Below the pieces are notes generated by a model. The model made no database searches and was not told where the DNA came from. It saw only the letters and a list, made by a program, of their open reading frames with translations. Of a stretch of DNA of 64,000 nt, positions 23,239 to 33,700 are shown piece by piece. The translations under genes were made by a program, and so were the position numbers. Numbering within the stretch: position 1 is the stretch's first letter; every line of letters begins with the position of its first letter. Origin of the DNA: Liopterus haemorrhoidalis (taxonomy: Eukaryota; Arthropoda; Insecta; Coleoptera; Dytiscidae); assembly GCA_963971575.1 (NCBI GenBank), contig OZ020616.1:18797535-18861534 (forward strand), written 5' to 3'.

Positions 23239-23564
23239 GTCCGTTCAAAGGTGAGAATGCAGTATTGCTCTTATGGCAAATGGGAGCGGTGTTGCCAAAT
23301 GTTGTAAGAGTTTCAAATGTGTCAATTATAATAATATGAAAAACTCGTATGATTTACAAAAATCAACTCTTATAAAACTCCAAATAACATTCAACAAAAA
23401 CAAATGACCATTTGTAAAATACTGCGTCTTCACAGATCAGCGCGTTTTAGAGCTGGCAACGTCGACAAGCAAGAAAAGGATAGCGTCATTGTATAAACCC
23501 ATTAGAGAGTATGAAAAAGAACTACTCCATATGTCCTGTACTGCATACTCACCTTTGAACGCAC
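23239..23564. mobile_element. ~326-bp TA MITE (GTCCGTTCAAAGGTGAG family)
   Basis: The left 'gtccgttcaaaggtgagaatgcagta' and right 'tactgcatactcacctttgaacgcac' form a TIR of about 26 bases with TA on both sides. Related pieces occur at 37322-37408 and 50893-51258. It directly abuts the foldback element. Confidence 0.8.
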
Positions 23565-24060
23565 TATAGTAATAAATAAAATATATAAATAAAATCCACT
23601 AAATATTATTGTGTATACCGATATGTTATTCAAATAATCCCACTTTTTTTGTATGACTAAGACCGTCTCGAATTAGACAGGACTATCCCGTATTAGTAAA
23701 GCTATTAGCAAGACGTTGGTCCCGAATCAGTCTCGACACCTAACATCGTTCCGGCAATGTCGCGGATTCAGAAACACAGACGTGTTTATTTTTTGTGCTC
23801 TGTTAAATACAGTATGAGAAAATACGAACGTTTCATGATATTTATTTAGTTTTTGTCTAAACTATTAGATATGGTTCATTGTATCCAAAATTATGACGTC
23901 AAAAGAAGTTATAGCTTAATAAATAGTGATCTGACTTTTAACTGAGGACCAAAGGCAATTTTAAGAGACTGTTAACAGTGATCAAAAGGTTGTGACTGAT
24001 ACTATGAAGAGCTTCAAAGGTAGACGATATTTGTCGAAAACGCGAATGTGACCAAATTGT
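23565..24060. other. Unannotated sequence
   Basis: No feature could be supported; the reading frames are closed and no repeat boundary was found. Confidence 0.4.
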
Positions 24061-24316
24061 GAAAAAAAATATATATATATATATTATTATTATATTATTT
24101 GTCGGCCTATTTCTGCAACAAGGCTAATCGCCGATACATGGGGAGAGCTCCTACACCTGGATGAGTAGTGAATGATTGTGAAAATGGGAGTAATGTAAAC
24201 ATATTATTCTCGCCCGCATAATATCACCAGCGGAGAATCGAGCCAACAACCTCACAATTCAGACTGTTTTCACCAGTAACTGCACGATTTAACAAGCTCA
24301 GCCACTTCGTAGACTT
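24061..24316 (-). repeat. tRNA-derived SINE, minus strand
   Basis: The reverse complement starts 'gaagtctacgaagtggctgag', a tRNA Ser/Leu-like box A, with a box B-like 'ggttggctcgattctcc' about 80 bases on. A body 'gcgagaataatatgtttacattac' and an end 'attagccttgttgcagaaataggccgac' precede a (TA/TTA)n tail at 24061-24095. It is the same family as 63140-63385; a tail-only copy is at 51087-51154. Confidence 0.8.
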
Positions 24317-24648
24317 CTGAAAAAAAAAGTTTATCCGAATGGCAGTATTAAAATTTTACGGAAGAACCCGGAAGTACAGGATATCAAGGATAACTTTTTT
24401 AAATAGGAACTTATATGCTGTTGGGTAACTTTGGCTACAGCTATTGTAAAGAAACAACTTTTACTTAAACATCTTTTTAAAAATTGAATTCTTTATAATG
24501 ACTTGAAAGTATATTTATTTGTAAGGGTTCAAGTGCCTTCCATTTTGATATAAACACTTTCTCATCCTTACACTTGAGCTATTTGTAAAAAATAAAAAAA
24601 TAAAAATAATTAAAAATATTTCACTTCTAAGTCTTACTTTCAAGTTGT

Positions 24649-25063
24649 ATAGGTCATTTCTTTGCTTTAAGCGGAACTAAATGGGAATTTAGTTCTTTTA
24701 GATTGTCACGAGAAGGGATCTTGCTTGGATTATTTCATGTTTCATGTTGGTATGTGAACATTTAAAATTCCAACAGTGAAATCATGGAAACGAATAACAT
24801 TTGTTGTAAAATATAATATGTTAGTACATATTTTGAAGACAAAATATGAAAAAAAGAAATTTTTATTAAGAAAGACACAAAATATCAAAATGTAATGAAA
24901 ATGACAGTCAATTTAACCGAGAATTTGCTTGTGTGAGTATGATTTACAAAGCTTAAACAAAATGACCAAAAGTCCGATTTAATAGATAAAAATTACTAAA
25001 TTTCAAAATCTAAATCTTCTCAAAATCTTCAAAATCCGCCTAAAGGTGTGGAATAGCCTATAC
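24649..25063 (+). mobile_element. Long TA MITE (TTTAAGCGGAACTAA family)
   Basis: The left 'tataggtcatttctttgctttaagcggaactaa' and right '..ccgcctaaaggtgtggaatagcctata' are the diverged TIRs of a family present many times in this window. This is the long form of about 415 bp. No coding sequence was recognised. Confidence 0.7.
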
Positions 25064-25949
25064 TTTCAATTACAACTTGCAAGTGAAATATTTTTATATT
25101 ATGCTCAGAGCTACATACATTTAGTTCAAGAGTAAAGATGGGAAAGTGTTTAAAATATAAGGTACTTTGAACACTTTTGAATAAAAATACTTTCAAGCCA
25201 TTCTAGAGAATACAATTTTTCATAAACCGTAAAATGAAGAAATAAAGAAAAATGTTTAGGTAAAAGTTGTTTCAAATGCTTTATCCAGATACCCAACATG
25301 ACATAATTTTCCATTAAATTCAGCATAAAATAGAGAGGATATCAGAGTTTTCCTTGATATCCTCTACTTCTGGTTTGTTCCGGAAAATTTCAATACTACC
25401 ATTCGATATTATAGGTAAACTTTGGTCATCATTTCTTTTTCGTCCACCGTTTTCTCTGTCTTCCGCGCTTAGGGCAGCCAGTGTGTTATTTTGTTTGCCC
25501 TGCGATTATCCTTTATTCTTAAGAGTCCCCACTTCCATTTCATTTTTGTGCTTATACGTATATAGCATCTGTTATTTTCGTTTTTTGACTTACAGTAGCA
25601 CTATTCTCTCCGACAATAGGGGATACGCATAACATTTACATTTCCTTAAAACTACATTTTTTTGATAGGTATGTTAATGTTAGTTATTTCACCTAACAAA
25701 ACAAAAATCACATTTTAATTAATATTATAGCCAAATTTTTTAATTAAAATATTGTAAATTTGGAATAAGCCGACCATGGCGCGAAGGTTACTGAGTATGA
25801 CGTCAAACTGCTGGGGTTTGACGTCACAGATGCAGACTAAACATAATCTTTATGTGTGTATATTGTATTGTTCGAGAGTTTCGTATTTGTTTTTAAACAA
25901 TTTTTCACGCATTTATTATTAAAATAATTTATAAAATATATGTACTCAC
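25064..25949. other. Sequence downstream of the THAP exon, no gene seen
   Basis: No feature supported. If the THAP exon is real, its next exon should lie in this interval or further left on the minus strand; I could not identify one. The open frame 25354-25632 has no recognisable domain. Confidence 0.35.
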
Positions 25950-26171
25950 ATTAAAATGGTCTTCACAAACATAAAGTTTACTTTTTTCTGAAATATCGGT
26001 TTTATTTCGCCTCATAGGTTTCAGCCACAAATTTCGCCTTTTCTGTTGTTTTTCGCCATCAGGTAATGATATAAATTGTTTTTTTGGATTTCTAATTGAA
26101 CTATTTGTGCACATCGGTACTAAACAATATTTTCGACTATGTTTCGAAGTATTGGGGCCTGGATCTTCCAT
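25950..26171 (-). CDS. THAP-domain first exon
   Basis: From the ATG at 26171 the minus strand encodes MEDPGPNTSKHSRKYCLVPM and about 54 further residues. They show the C2CH zinc-finger pattern of THAP DNA-binding domains: Cys16 and Cys21 (CLVPMC), a conserved aromatic region with Trp in RNLWLKPMRR, then CEDHF with the final Cys and His. A GTGAGT donor follows at 25949, so the domain would be interrupted near its end and completed by a next exon. Such domains occur in host transcription regulators and in P-element-type transposases; nothing here separates the two. The sequence has no stops or frameshifts, unlike the surrounding dead elements, which suggests a functional or recent gene. Just upstream lies a 23-base tandem repeat. 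Confidence 0.65.
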
Positions 26172-26316
26172 ATTTTATATATTTTAATATAAAATTTAAT
26201 TCGGTAAACATGTATAAATTGTTTTTTATAGAATTAAACTTTATTTTAATTAAAATCACTCTAACTTTACATAACCTATAAAAGTTATACAAGCAAATAA
26301 GTTCACAACAGACTGT

Positions 26317-26385
26317 GTAGGCTGTACGCTGTACACTGGGTAGGCTGTACGCAGTACACTGGGTAAACTGTACGCAGTACACTTA
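26317..26385. repeat. 23-bp tandem repeat, three units
   Basis: Three units of 'gtaggctgtacgcagtacac' plus 'tgg', with small changes, stand 146 bp upstream of the THAP start codon. Confidence 0.8.
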
Positions 26386-26686
26386 GTTGGGGGTATGACG
26401 TCACACGTCGTTTTCGCGCGCTACATACATTTATGATTTTTTTAAGCCTTCAAATTAAAAAAAAAAATGCAAAACTGTTTTTTATGTTTATATGCAACAA
26501 GAGGAATATAATAAAAAAAAAATTTAAATATGCCTATCTGTATGATTTCAATAACGGACTTGATTTTCAATGACGGAGTGAGATCGACAACTCAGTTTTT
26601 GAAAATAAAATACCAAACTAAATGTTTGGTCCCAACCAGCTCTTGGACCGTATCAGCCACTGTCTAAAATGTAATGTTTGTTGCAG

Positions 26687-26851
26687 GTCCCCCCGTTAGA
26701 AGGTGATCCCCGTGAGGGTGTGCCAGTGACGAGATCCGGAGAGAGCGCCCTCAGCGAGCGACTACTGCAGGCAGAGGCGGAAGTCACTCGCCTGCAGACA
26801 CACCTCAGACATAGTCAAGATGTTATACATCAACTCAAACTAAACAATAGG
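26687..26851 (+). CDS. Coding exon 2 of the JAKMIP-like coiled-coil gene
   Basis: The acceptor TTTGTTGCAG ends at 26686 and the donor GTAAGT starts at 26852. The exon is 165 bases, 55 codons, phase 0 at both ends. The first half (VPPLEGDPREGVPVTRSGES) is a linker. The second half (LSERLLQAEAEVTRLQTHLR, continuing HSQDVIHQLKLNNR) has leucines at heptad spacing and is a clear coiled coil. GC content and codon use are much richer than in the flanks, as expected for a conserved exon in AT-rich DNA. This is one of the best-supported exons of the window. Confidence 0.8.
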
Positions 26852-27047
26852 GTAAGTTATTGATCTCTTCCTCCTCAACAGAGCTACAGACATTACGTAA
26901 AAAGTGTTTACCGCCTCCTCTTAATAGTTTTGTTACGATTTTTGTTCATTGAAAAACAGAACAGTTAAGATTGACGGGAAGTTTGACCAGAGATGGGCGT
27001 CAACACATTTTTTGTGTTGTTAATTTACATGTAAACATCGCGTAGAC

Positions 27048-27589
27048 CAGGATTACATACGAAGAATTCCTTTTTTGACCCCCAATAAAATGCTTTAGTC
27101 GTACATAAATAAAAATAAAACTTATTACAAAACATTTATTGATTACAACAATAAATCTATAATTAAATTAATATATAATATTTTTGGTCAATCAGTAACT
27201 ATGTATTACAATTAAAATCACAGTTCAATACCTAATTTGCAAATTAGGTATTGCTCAATTTTATTTTTAAATCTTCTCTTTTGAATATATCCAGCCGGTT
27301 TCTACTCTTTCTTAATAAATGAATCGTGTCGCTAAATCCGGCATCAACAAAATAAAGACAGGGAACCTTATTAGCAACGTTTTCACAATTGTTTTAAGTT
27401 TTGGGTATTTTAAAATTGTCCCAAAATACTGCATATCCTTTAATGTTGAATATAAATTTAGATATAAACCTAATATCTGAATATTAATAATTATCGAATA
27501 CGAAAAAAGAGATATCGACCCCTAATCGACCCCAGCTTCAAACCGACTGACCCCCAGGGGGTCGATATCGACCGCGTTGGGAATTCCTG
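27048..27589. mobile_element. 542-bp hAT-like element
   Basis: The left 'caggattacatacgaagaattcc' and right 'gttgggaattcctg' are inverted at their outermost bases. The flanking octamers gcgtagac (27040-27047) and gcccagac (27590-27597) agree at 6 of 8 positions. The right end carries 'gacccccagggggtcgatatcgacc', a short palindromic subterminal motif. No transposase. Confidence 0.6.
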
Positions 27590-28044
27590 GCCCAGACAAT
27601 GTAAGTAATCTATGTGGTTTATGTCGATTATGTAGACAACAAGAGTGGGAATAAAGTATGGGGTTACATCGCGAAATCTGATTGGTTGAATTCAAACTTA
27701 TTCAGTGAAAAAGTTATTTTTCGTCTGTTCAATGCCCGAATTGGTATGTATTCTGCATTAATTTGCATTTGGTAAATCTCTAATAAGTTAATTGTTTCTC
27801 TAATAATAATGTTTATATTATTTTCATTTTACCATCATAATTCCATTTAACAATAAATTAATAAACTTGCAATTTGTAACACCAGCAAAATAATTGTTTA
27901 CAAATAAATGCAGTTTATTGGGGGTCACGACAACTCGTCTACAGACTTAAGGTCTACGACATTTCGTATACAGTCATTAGGTATACCGACTTCTTGTCTA
28001 CCACGACAACTCGTATACAGATTTTTCGTCTACCACGACATTTA

Positions 28045-29180
28045 GGGCCGGTTTCTGGAACATTTTTTTATTGACACGTTATCGCCTCAATAGTTATCGA
28101 TACAATAAACCTTATCGAGTTGATAACTTTTTGACGGTTTCTCGATTCTCATCTGACATGTTTATTGTATCCAATAACTATTGTAGCGATATGTATGCAT
28201 TTCAATTCACACAGCCAAAATATTTACAAAATCTCTTGTCATTTATGTGATCAATTGTTCACAAAGTTGACAATAGTCAATGTCAGTGTCAAAAATATTT
28301 TACAAAAATATATATTTTTAACAATTAGTTTAAAAATAGATTGTTAAAAAATGGCAGAAAAAATGTGTAAAAATTTCACATGGAAAATTTGCAAAAGACA
28401 TATTTTTTTTTATTTTCAAAATATCCTCATTATTTTCTGGCATATGAAATAAACTGCGGTCTCAACAGAGCAATTCGATGTATTACTTTTTTAACAATTT
28501 TGCAAACTGTACTTTTATGTACATGCACATCATCACCAACTAGCATTTGAAAAATCCCCTGTTTCCAGAAATCTCAAAGCAATTAAAATTTGAAGCTGTG
28601 CCGAAATAGATTTACTTCTTTGGGTCATGGATTCTAAATCACCTCCAATTAGACAGCATAATTGCATGCATTTTCATTTGCTTAACCGGTATTGTTGAAT
28701 AAATCCTAATTCGCTATAAATGCGGAATGGATCACTTTTATCTCTGATAGTTCTCCGATGTAATAAACATACTGCAATTACAACATCCTCATCAAATTCA
28801 TCAGAACTTGACTTGTCCATTTTACCTCTATAACAGTATAAGAATATCTTAATATATATGATTTTAAAGAGCAATTACTATTATATCTTGTAATAAAAAT
28901 ATATCTTTTTCAAAAATATATTGCAATTGCAAAATAACCTTATCTGTCATATGTCAGAACTGACATTAGATGACAATTCTCATATTTATCGATACGATAA
29001 AAGGTGCTCATTGGCAATATAACGTATCAATAAGTTATTGGTTCGATATCTCATAGATAAATAGAAAAATACATTCCAGAAACCCAAATTCTGCTATTGC
29101 GTCGATAAGTTTCGGTATCCATGGATATGGATACTATATCGATACGATATCTACAACTGAATTTTTCGAGAAACCGGCCC
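28045..29180 (-). mobile_element. PIF/Harbinger element, 1136 bp
   Basis: The TIRs 'gggccggtttctggaac' (left) and the inverse 'gagaaaccggccc' (right) are flanked by TTA at 28042-28044 and 29181-29183, the 3-base duplication typical of PIF/Harbinger elements. The strand follows its transposase remnant. A tiny 136-bp relative lies at 2955-3090. Confidence 0.85.
28440..28819 (-). pseudogene. Harbinger (HARBI1-like) transposase remnant
   Basis: On the minus strand an ATG near 28819 starts MDKSSSDEFDEDVVIAVCLL and runs to FIQQYRLSK, the acidic start and the 'YRLSK' segment of Harbinger nucleases. In shifted frames the next blocks appear: KSISAQLQILIALRFLETGD (about 28615 to 28560), the helix preceding the catalytic domain, and later pieces of the 'SxSTVSR..' region in decayed form. 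The DDE catalytic part is missing, so it cannot transpose by itself. The upstream frame up to 28874 is leader sequence. Confidence 0.75.
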
Positions 29181-29250
29181 TTAGTATACCCTACTTTACG
29201 TCTACTGATATTACGTCTACCAGGTTAATTCGTCTACTAAAATAAAATTT

Positions 29251-30070
29251 AATTTAATTTTATTCTAAGCAATTTATAAAAAATAAGTTTTAAGGGTATT
29301 AGTAAAAAGATGATACGGTGCATCAAATTCAGTTATAATGCGAATAAAATTAAATGTATACAATTTACAATTACATATGTAAATTATTTCAAAAAAAATA
29401 TATTAATATTTTTAAGGCAACAAACCAATATTTAAAAAAATATATATGCTTGCATTATAAACAAAAATATTTATTTATACAGAGCCAATTAATCAAACCC
29501 ATTCAAAATGTGCTTTTCTATATAAACATAACTCTTAATAAAGAAAGTAGATTACATGTATTCGACTCTATTTCTTAAAATAAAAGAAGTGCTGACTGTT
29601 AGCAAGAGTTTACAATAGCCTGTATAAATATTTCAGTTTGAATATAATAAACTTGTGTAGTTAACAATAATATGTATTTTCTGTTTTTATGTATCCAAAA
29701 ATATTTATAGACAATTAATGCCCTATTTATAAGTAAAACTTAAATACTATTTTTAAATAAGCAAATTTTAATTGATTTTGAGGGTATATTTGAGTTCAAA
29801 CAAAATTTATTGAAATTAAAAGTAATATCATAAAAAAACACACACTATTCGGGACTCCAAATATCAGTGAGACATCTGGTGGCGACTTGGTAAATTAAAC
29901 GAAACCGTATATTTGTATAATATTTGTAGTATGTTGTGCTGCAGTTTATGTGAATTAAGACGCATTTTTAAATATAGTGACTTAAATACAGTGCTTTTTT
30001 GCCGAAATATTGTTTGAACAGAAAGATATTAAGAAAAAAACTTCTGACATATACGCTTCTCGTTGGCCAT
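29251..30070. other. Unannotated AT-rich sequence
   Basis: No gene or bounded repeat. The open frame 29354-29578 is low-complexity (Lys/Ile/Tyr-rich from AT bias) and not credible as a protein. Confidence 0.4.
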
Positions 30071-30690
30071 GACCTAATTTCTGTGTGTCATCGTAACGCT
30101 AAGTTGCGTGGTGTGAATGGGTTTTGCGGGGTGTGGGCGGTAACGAAGTGAGTAGTAGGGGGCGACGTATACAACGAAACAGATAGCTTACCAGGCACTA
30201 GAGCAGAGCATTGCAGTACATATGGTGACTCGAGTGAAGGTTGTTATGTCAGGGGCATGTACTGAATTGATGTTACGCAACGTATAATGACCCGCGGGCC
30301 GTCTCCAGCCCGATACTAAATTTTTAAACTTTAAACGACATGCATTGAGAGGCTTTTTAGGATTCCCTAGGTATAATCAGAAACAGCTATACCATTGATG
30401 TCCAGCATATGGCCCGCGGGCCGTATCCAGCCCGATACTATTTTTTAAACGACACGCATTAAGTGACTTTTTAGGATTTCCTAGGTATAATCAGAAACAT
30501 CTATAACATTGATGTCCAGCATATGGCCCGCGGACCGTATCCAGCCCGATACTATTTTTTAAACGACTCGCATTAAGCGGCTTTTTAGAATTTCCTAGGT
30601 ATAATCCCCCTACTACTTCGTTACCGCCCACACCCCGCAAAACCCATTCACACCACGCAACTTAGCGTTACGATGACACATAGAAATTAG
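30071..30690. mobile_element. 620-bp inverted-repeat element with internal tandem repeat
   Basis: The arms 30071-30163 and 30603-30690 are almost exact inverses ('cctaatttctgtgtgtcatcg' to 'gagtagtaggggg'). Between them, three units of 114-122 bp starting at 30291, 30413 and 30527 ('cccgcgggccgtatccagcc') are arranged in tandem. No coding capacity and no certain target duplication. Confidence 0.8.
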
Positions 30691-30708
30691 GGCTTTTATA
30701 TATATACT

Positions 30709-33700
30709 AGCTGAGCACCCGTGCTTCGCTACGGTATATTGACGATCTCGTTAGTGTCATTAGTGTAAAATACTCAGTTTGTTTTTAAACATGTGTATGG
30801 GTAACATTTATAAGCAAAAACCTAGTCGATATCTCATTTGTCCTAAGAGATATTGAGGAATCCGTGAAAAAACTTTTTACTCTTTTTCACCACATAGAGG
30901 TCGAACTTCAAGAAATCCCTTCGTAGTGGGTTCTTACGAACAAACGAAGGAAATACGAAGGGTTCTATACCCTGAAGGCTGAGTCACCCTTTTTGGGGTT
31001 GGTTATGGTAAAATTTTAAAATAAGTTTAAGTTTAACTAAGAATGGGTAACTTTTGTAAGCAAAAACCAAGTCAATATCTCAATAGTCCTAAGAGATATT
31101 GAGGAATCCGTGAAATCAAATTTCAGCCCTTTTCACCCCCTTAGAATTTTGAAAAGTTTAATATTAGTGGGTGCTTACGTCATGGAAGGAATATATTTCC
31201 CGAATTTCATGTCCCTATGTCAAGAGACGATCTATCGAATAAAAAATACCAATGAACCCCGTTAGGGATAAAGTTAAAAAAAATGTCAACACGCTTACTA
31301 AATATTTTAAAAAGAAAGATAAGTAGGTTTCTATTTAATAGAAACCTATGTAAGGTTTCTATAATTCACCCCGAATATAGATTCATGCCTTTAGGGGTTG
31401 ATTAGGGCAAAATCCTGAATTTTTTTGCTAACATTTCTATGAGTAACCTTTGAATGCAAAAACCTAGTCGATATCTGATTGGATCTAAGAGTTATTGAGG
31501 AATTCCTGAAATCATATTTTACCCCCTTTTTACCCCCTTAGAGGTCTACTTTCGAAAAATCACTTCTTAGTGGAATATATTTTGTGAATTTCATGTATTT
31601 ATGTCCAAAAAACGTTCTATCGAATAAAAAATACCCATTTACCCCTTTAAGGGTGAAATTTTAAAAAACTGTCAAAATTATTTCGAGGTATTTTAAAAAG
31701 ACATCTATGTACCAAAAAAGAATGTTATGACTAAACAAACACAGGAAATACGACAGGATGTATAATTCACCCCGAATGTAGATTCACCCCTTTAGGAGTC
31801 GATTAGGATAAAATACTGAAATAAGTTTTTGACATTTGTATAAGTAATCTTTATAAGCAAAAATCAAATCGCTCATAACTTATTGGTCCTAAGAAATATT
31901 AAGGAATCCTTGAAATCACATTTCCCCCTTCAGGGATGCAATTTTAAAAAAATTTCAAAACCATTTCGAGATATTAAAAAAAAAAAACAACCATCAGCCA
32001 AAAATAATTGTTATGACTCAACAAATACAGAAAATACGACGGGAAGTATAATTAAGTCCAAATGTAGATTCACCGTTTTAGGTGTTGATTAGGACAAAAT
32101 CCTGAATAGGTTTTTCGGCCTTTGTATTAGTAATCTTTATAAGCAAAAACCAAATCGATATTTTATTGGTCCTCAGAGATATTAGAAAATCATTGAAATC
32201 TCATTTCACCCCTTTTAACCCTTTAGGCGGAAATTAAAATAACCGTGAAAACTATTTCGAGATATTTAAAAAAGACACCTATGTGCCAAAAAGGTATGTT
32301 ATAAGTCAACCAACACAGAAAAAATGACTGCATGTATAATTCACCCCAATTGGAGATTCACTCCTTTCGGGGTTGATTAGGGCAAAATCCTAAAATAGGT
32401 TTTTCGGCATTTGAATGAGTAATCTTTGTTAGCAAAAACCAAGTCGATATTTTATTGGTCCTAAGAGATATTAAGAAATCCTTGAGTTCACATTTCACCC
32501 ATTTTCACCCTTAAGGGGTGCAATTTTAAAACACTGTCAATATTATTTAGGGATATTTTAAAAAGACACTTATGTGCCAAAGAGAAATTTTATAACTCAA
32601 CAAACACAGGAAATACAACGGGATGTATAATTCACCCCGTTTGTAGATACACCCCTTTAGGGGTTGATTAGGACAAAATCCTGAAATAAGTTTTTCGGCA
32701 TTTGTATGGGTAATCTTTGTAAGCAAAAACCAAGTCGGTATCTTATTGGTCCTAAGAGATATTAAGAAATCCTTGAATTAACATTTCACCCCTTTTCACC
32801 CTTTAGGGATGTAATTTTAAAAAACTGTCAATACCGTTTCGAGATATTTTAAAAAGACACCTACGTGTAAAAAATAAATTTTATAACTCAACAAACACAT
32901 GAAAACGAAGGGATGTATAATTCACCCCGTTTCTAGATTCATCCCTTTAAGGGTTGATTAGGACAAAATCCTGAAATAAGTTTTTCAGCATTTGTATGGG
33001 TAATCATTGTAAGTAACAACCAAGTCGGTATCCTATTGGTCCTAAGAGATATTAGGGAATCCTTGAATTAATATTTCAGCCCATTTCACCCTTTAGGGAT
33101 GTAATTTTAAAAAACTGTCAATACCATTTCGAGATATTTTAAAAAGACAACTATGTGCAAAAAATAAATTTTATAACTCAACAAACACATGAAATACGAC
33201 GGGATGTATAATTCACCCCGTTTGTAGATTCACCCCTTTAGGGGTTGATTAGGACAAAATCCTGAAATAAGTTTTTCGGCATTCGTATGGGTAATCTTTG
33301 TAAGTAAAAACCAAGTCGGTGTCTTATTGGTCCTAAGAGATATTAAGAAATCCTTGAATTAACATTTCACCCCTTTTCACCCTTCAGGGATGTAATTTTA
33401 AAAAACTGTCAATACTGTTTCGAGATATTTTAAAAAGACACCTATGTGTAAAAAATAAATTTTATAAGTCAACAAACACATGAAATACGACGGGACGTAT
33501 AATTCACCCCGTTTGTAGACTCATCCCTTTAAGGGTTGATTAGGACAAAATCCTGAAATAAGTTTTTCAGCATTTGTAAGGGTAATCATTGTAAGTAACA
33601 ACCAAGTCGGTATCTTATTGGTCCTAAGAGATATTAGGGAATCCTTGAATTAACATTTCAGCCCGTTTTACCCTTTAGGGATGTAATTTTAAAAAACTGT

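Larger units (their letters stand above)
11149..26686 (+). other. 15.5-kb intron between in-view exons 1 and 2
   Basis: It begins GTAAGAG and ends TTTGTTGCAG. It is filled with mobile elements annotated separately, mostly dead, and with a minus-strand THAP-domain exon near its 3' end. Confidence 0.5.
27925..29250. repeat. CGTCTAC/CGACA-rich repeat interrupted by a Harbinger element
   Basis: On both sides of the Harbinger element (27925-28044 and 29181-29250) the sequence is built from variants of 'acgacaactcgtctac' and 'tacgtctactgatattacgtc'. The two flanks are parts of one irregular short-motif repeat split by the insertion. No coding capacity was found in the repeat. Confidence 0.6.

Noticed and set aside
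26678..26863. Stand-alone small protein containing exon 2
   Set aside because: No ATG at the start, and the frame crosses a clear acceptor (26685-26686) and donor (26852); it is an internal exon.
29354..29578. 74-codon Lys/Ile/Tyr-rich open frame
   Set aside because: The composition follows from very AT-rich DNA; no domain, splice signals or GC rise supports a gene.
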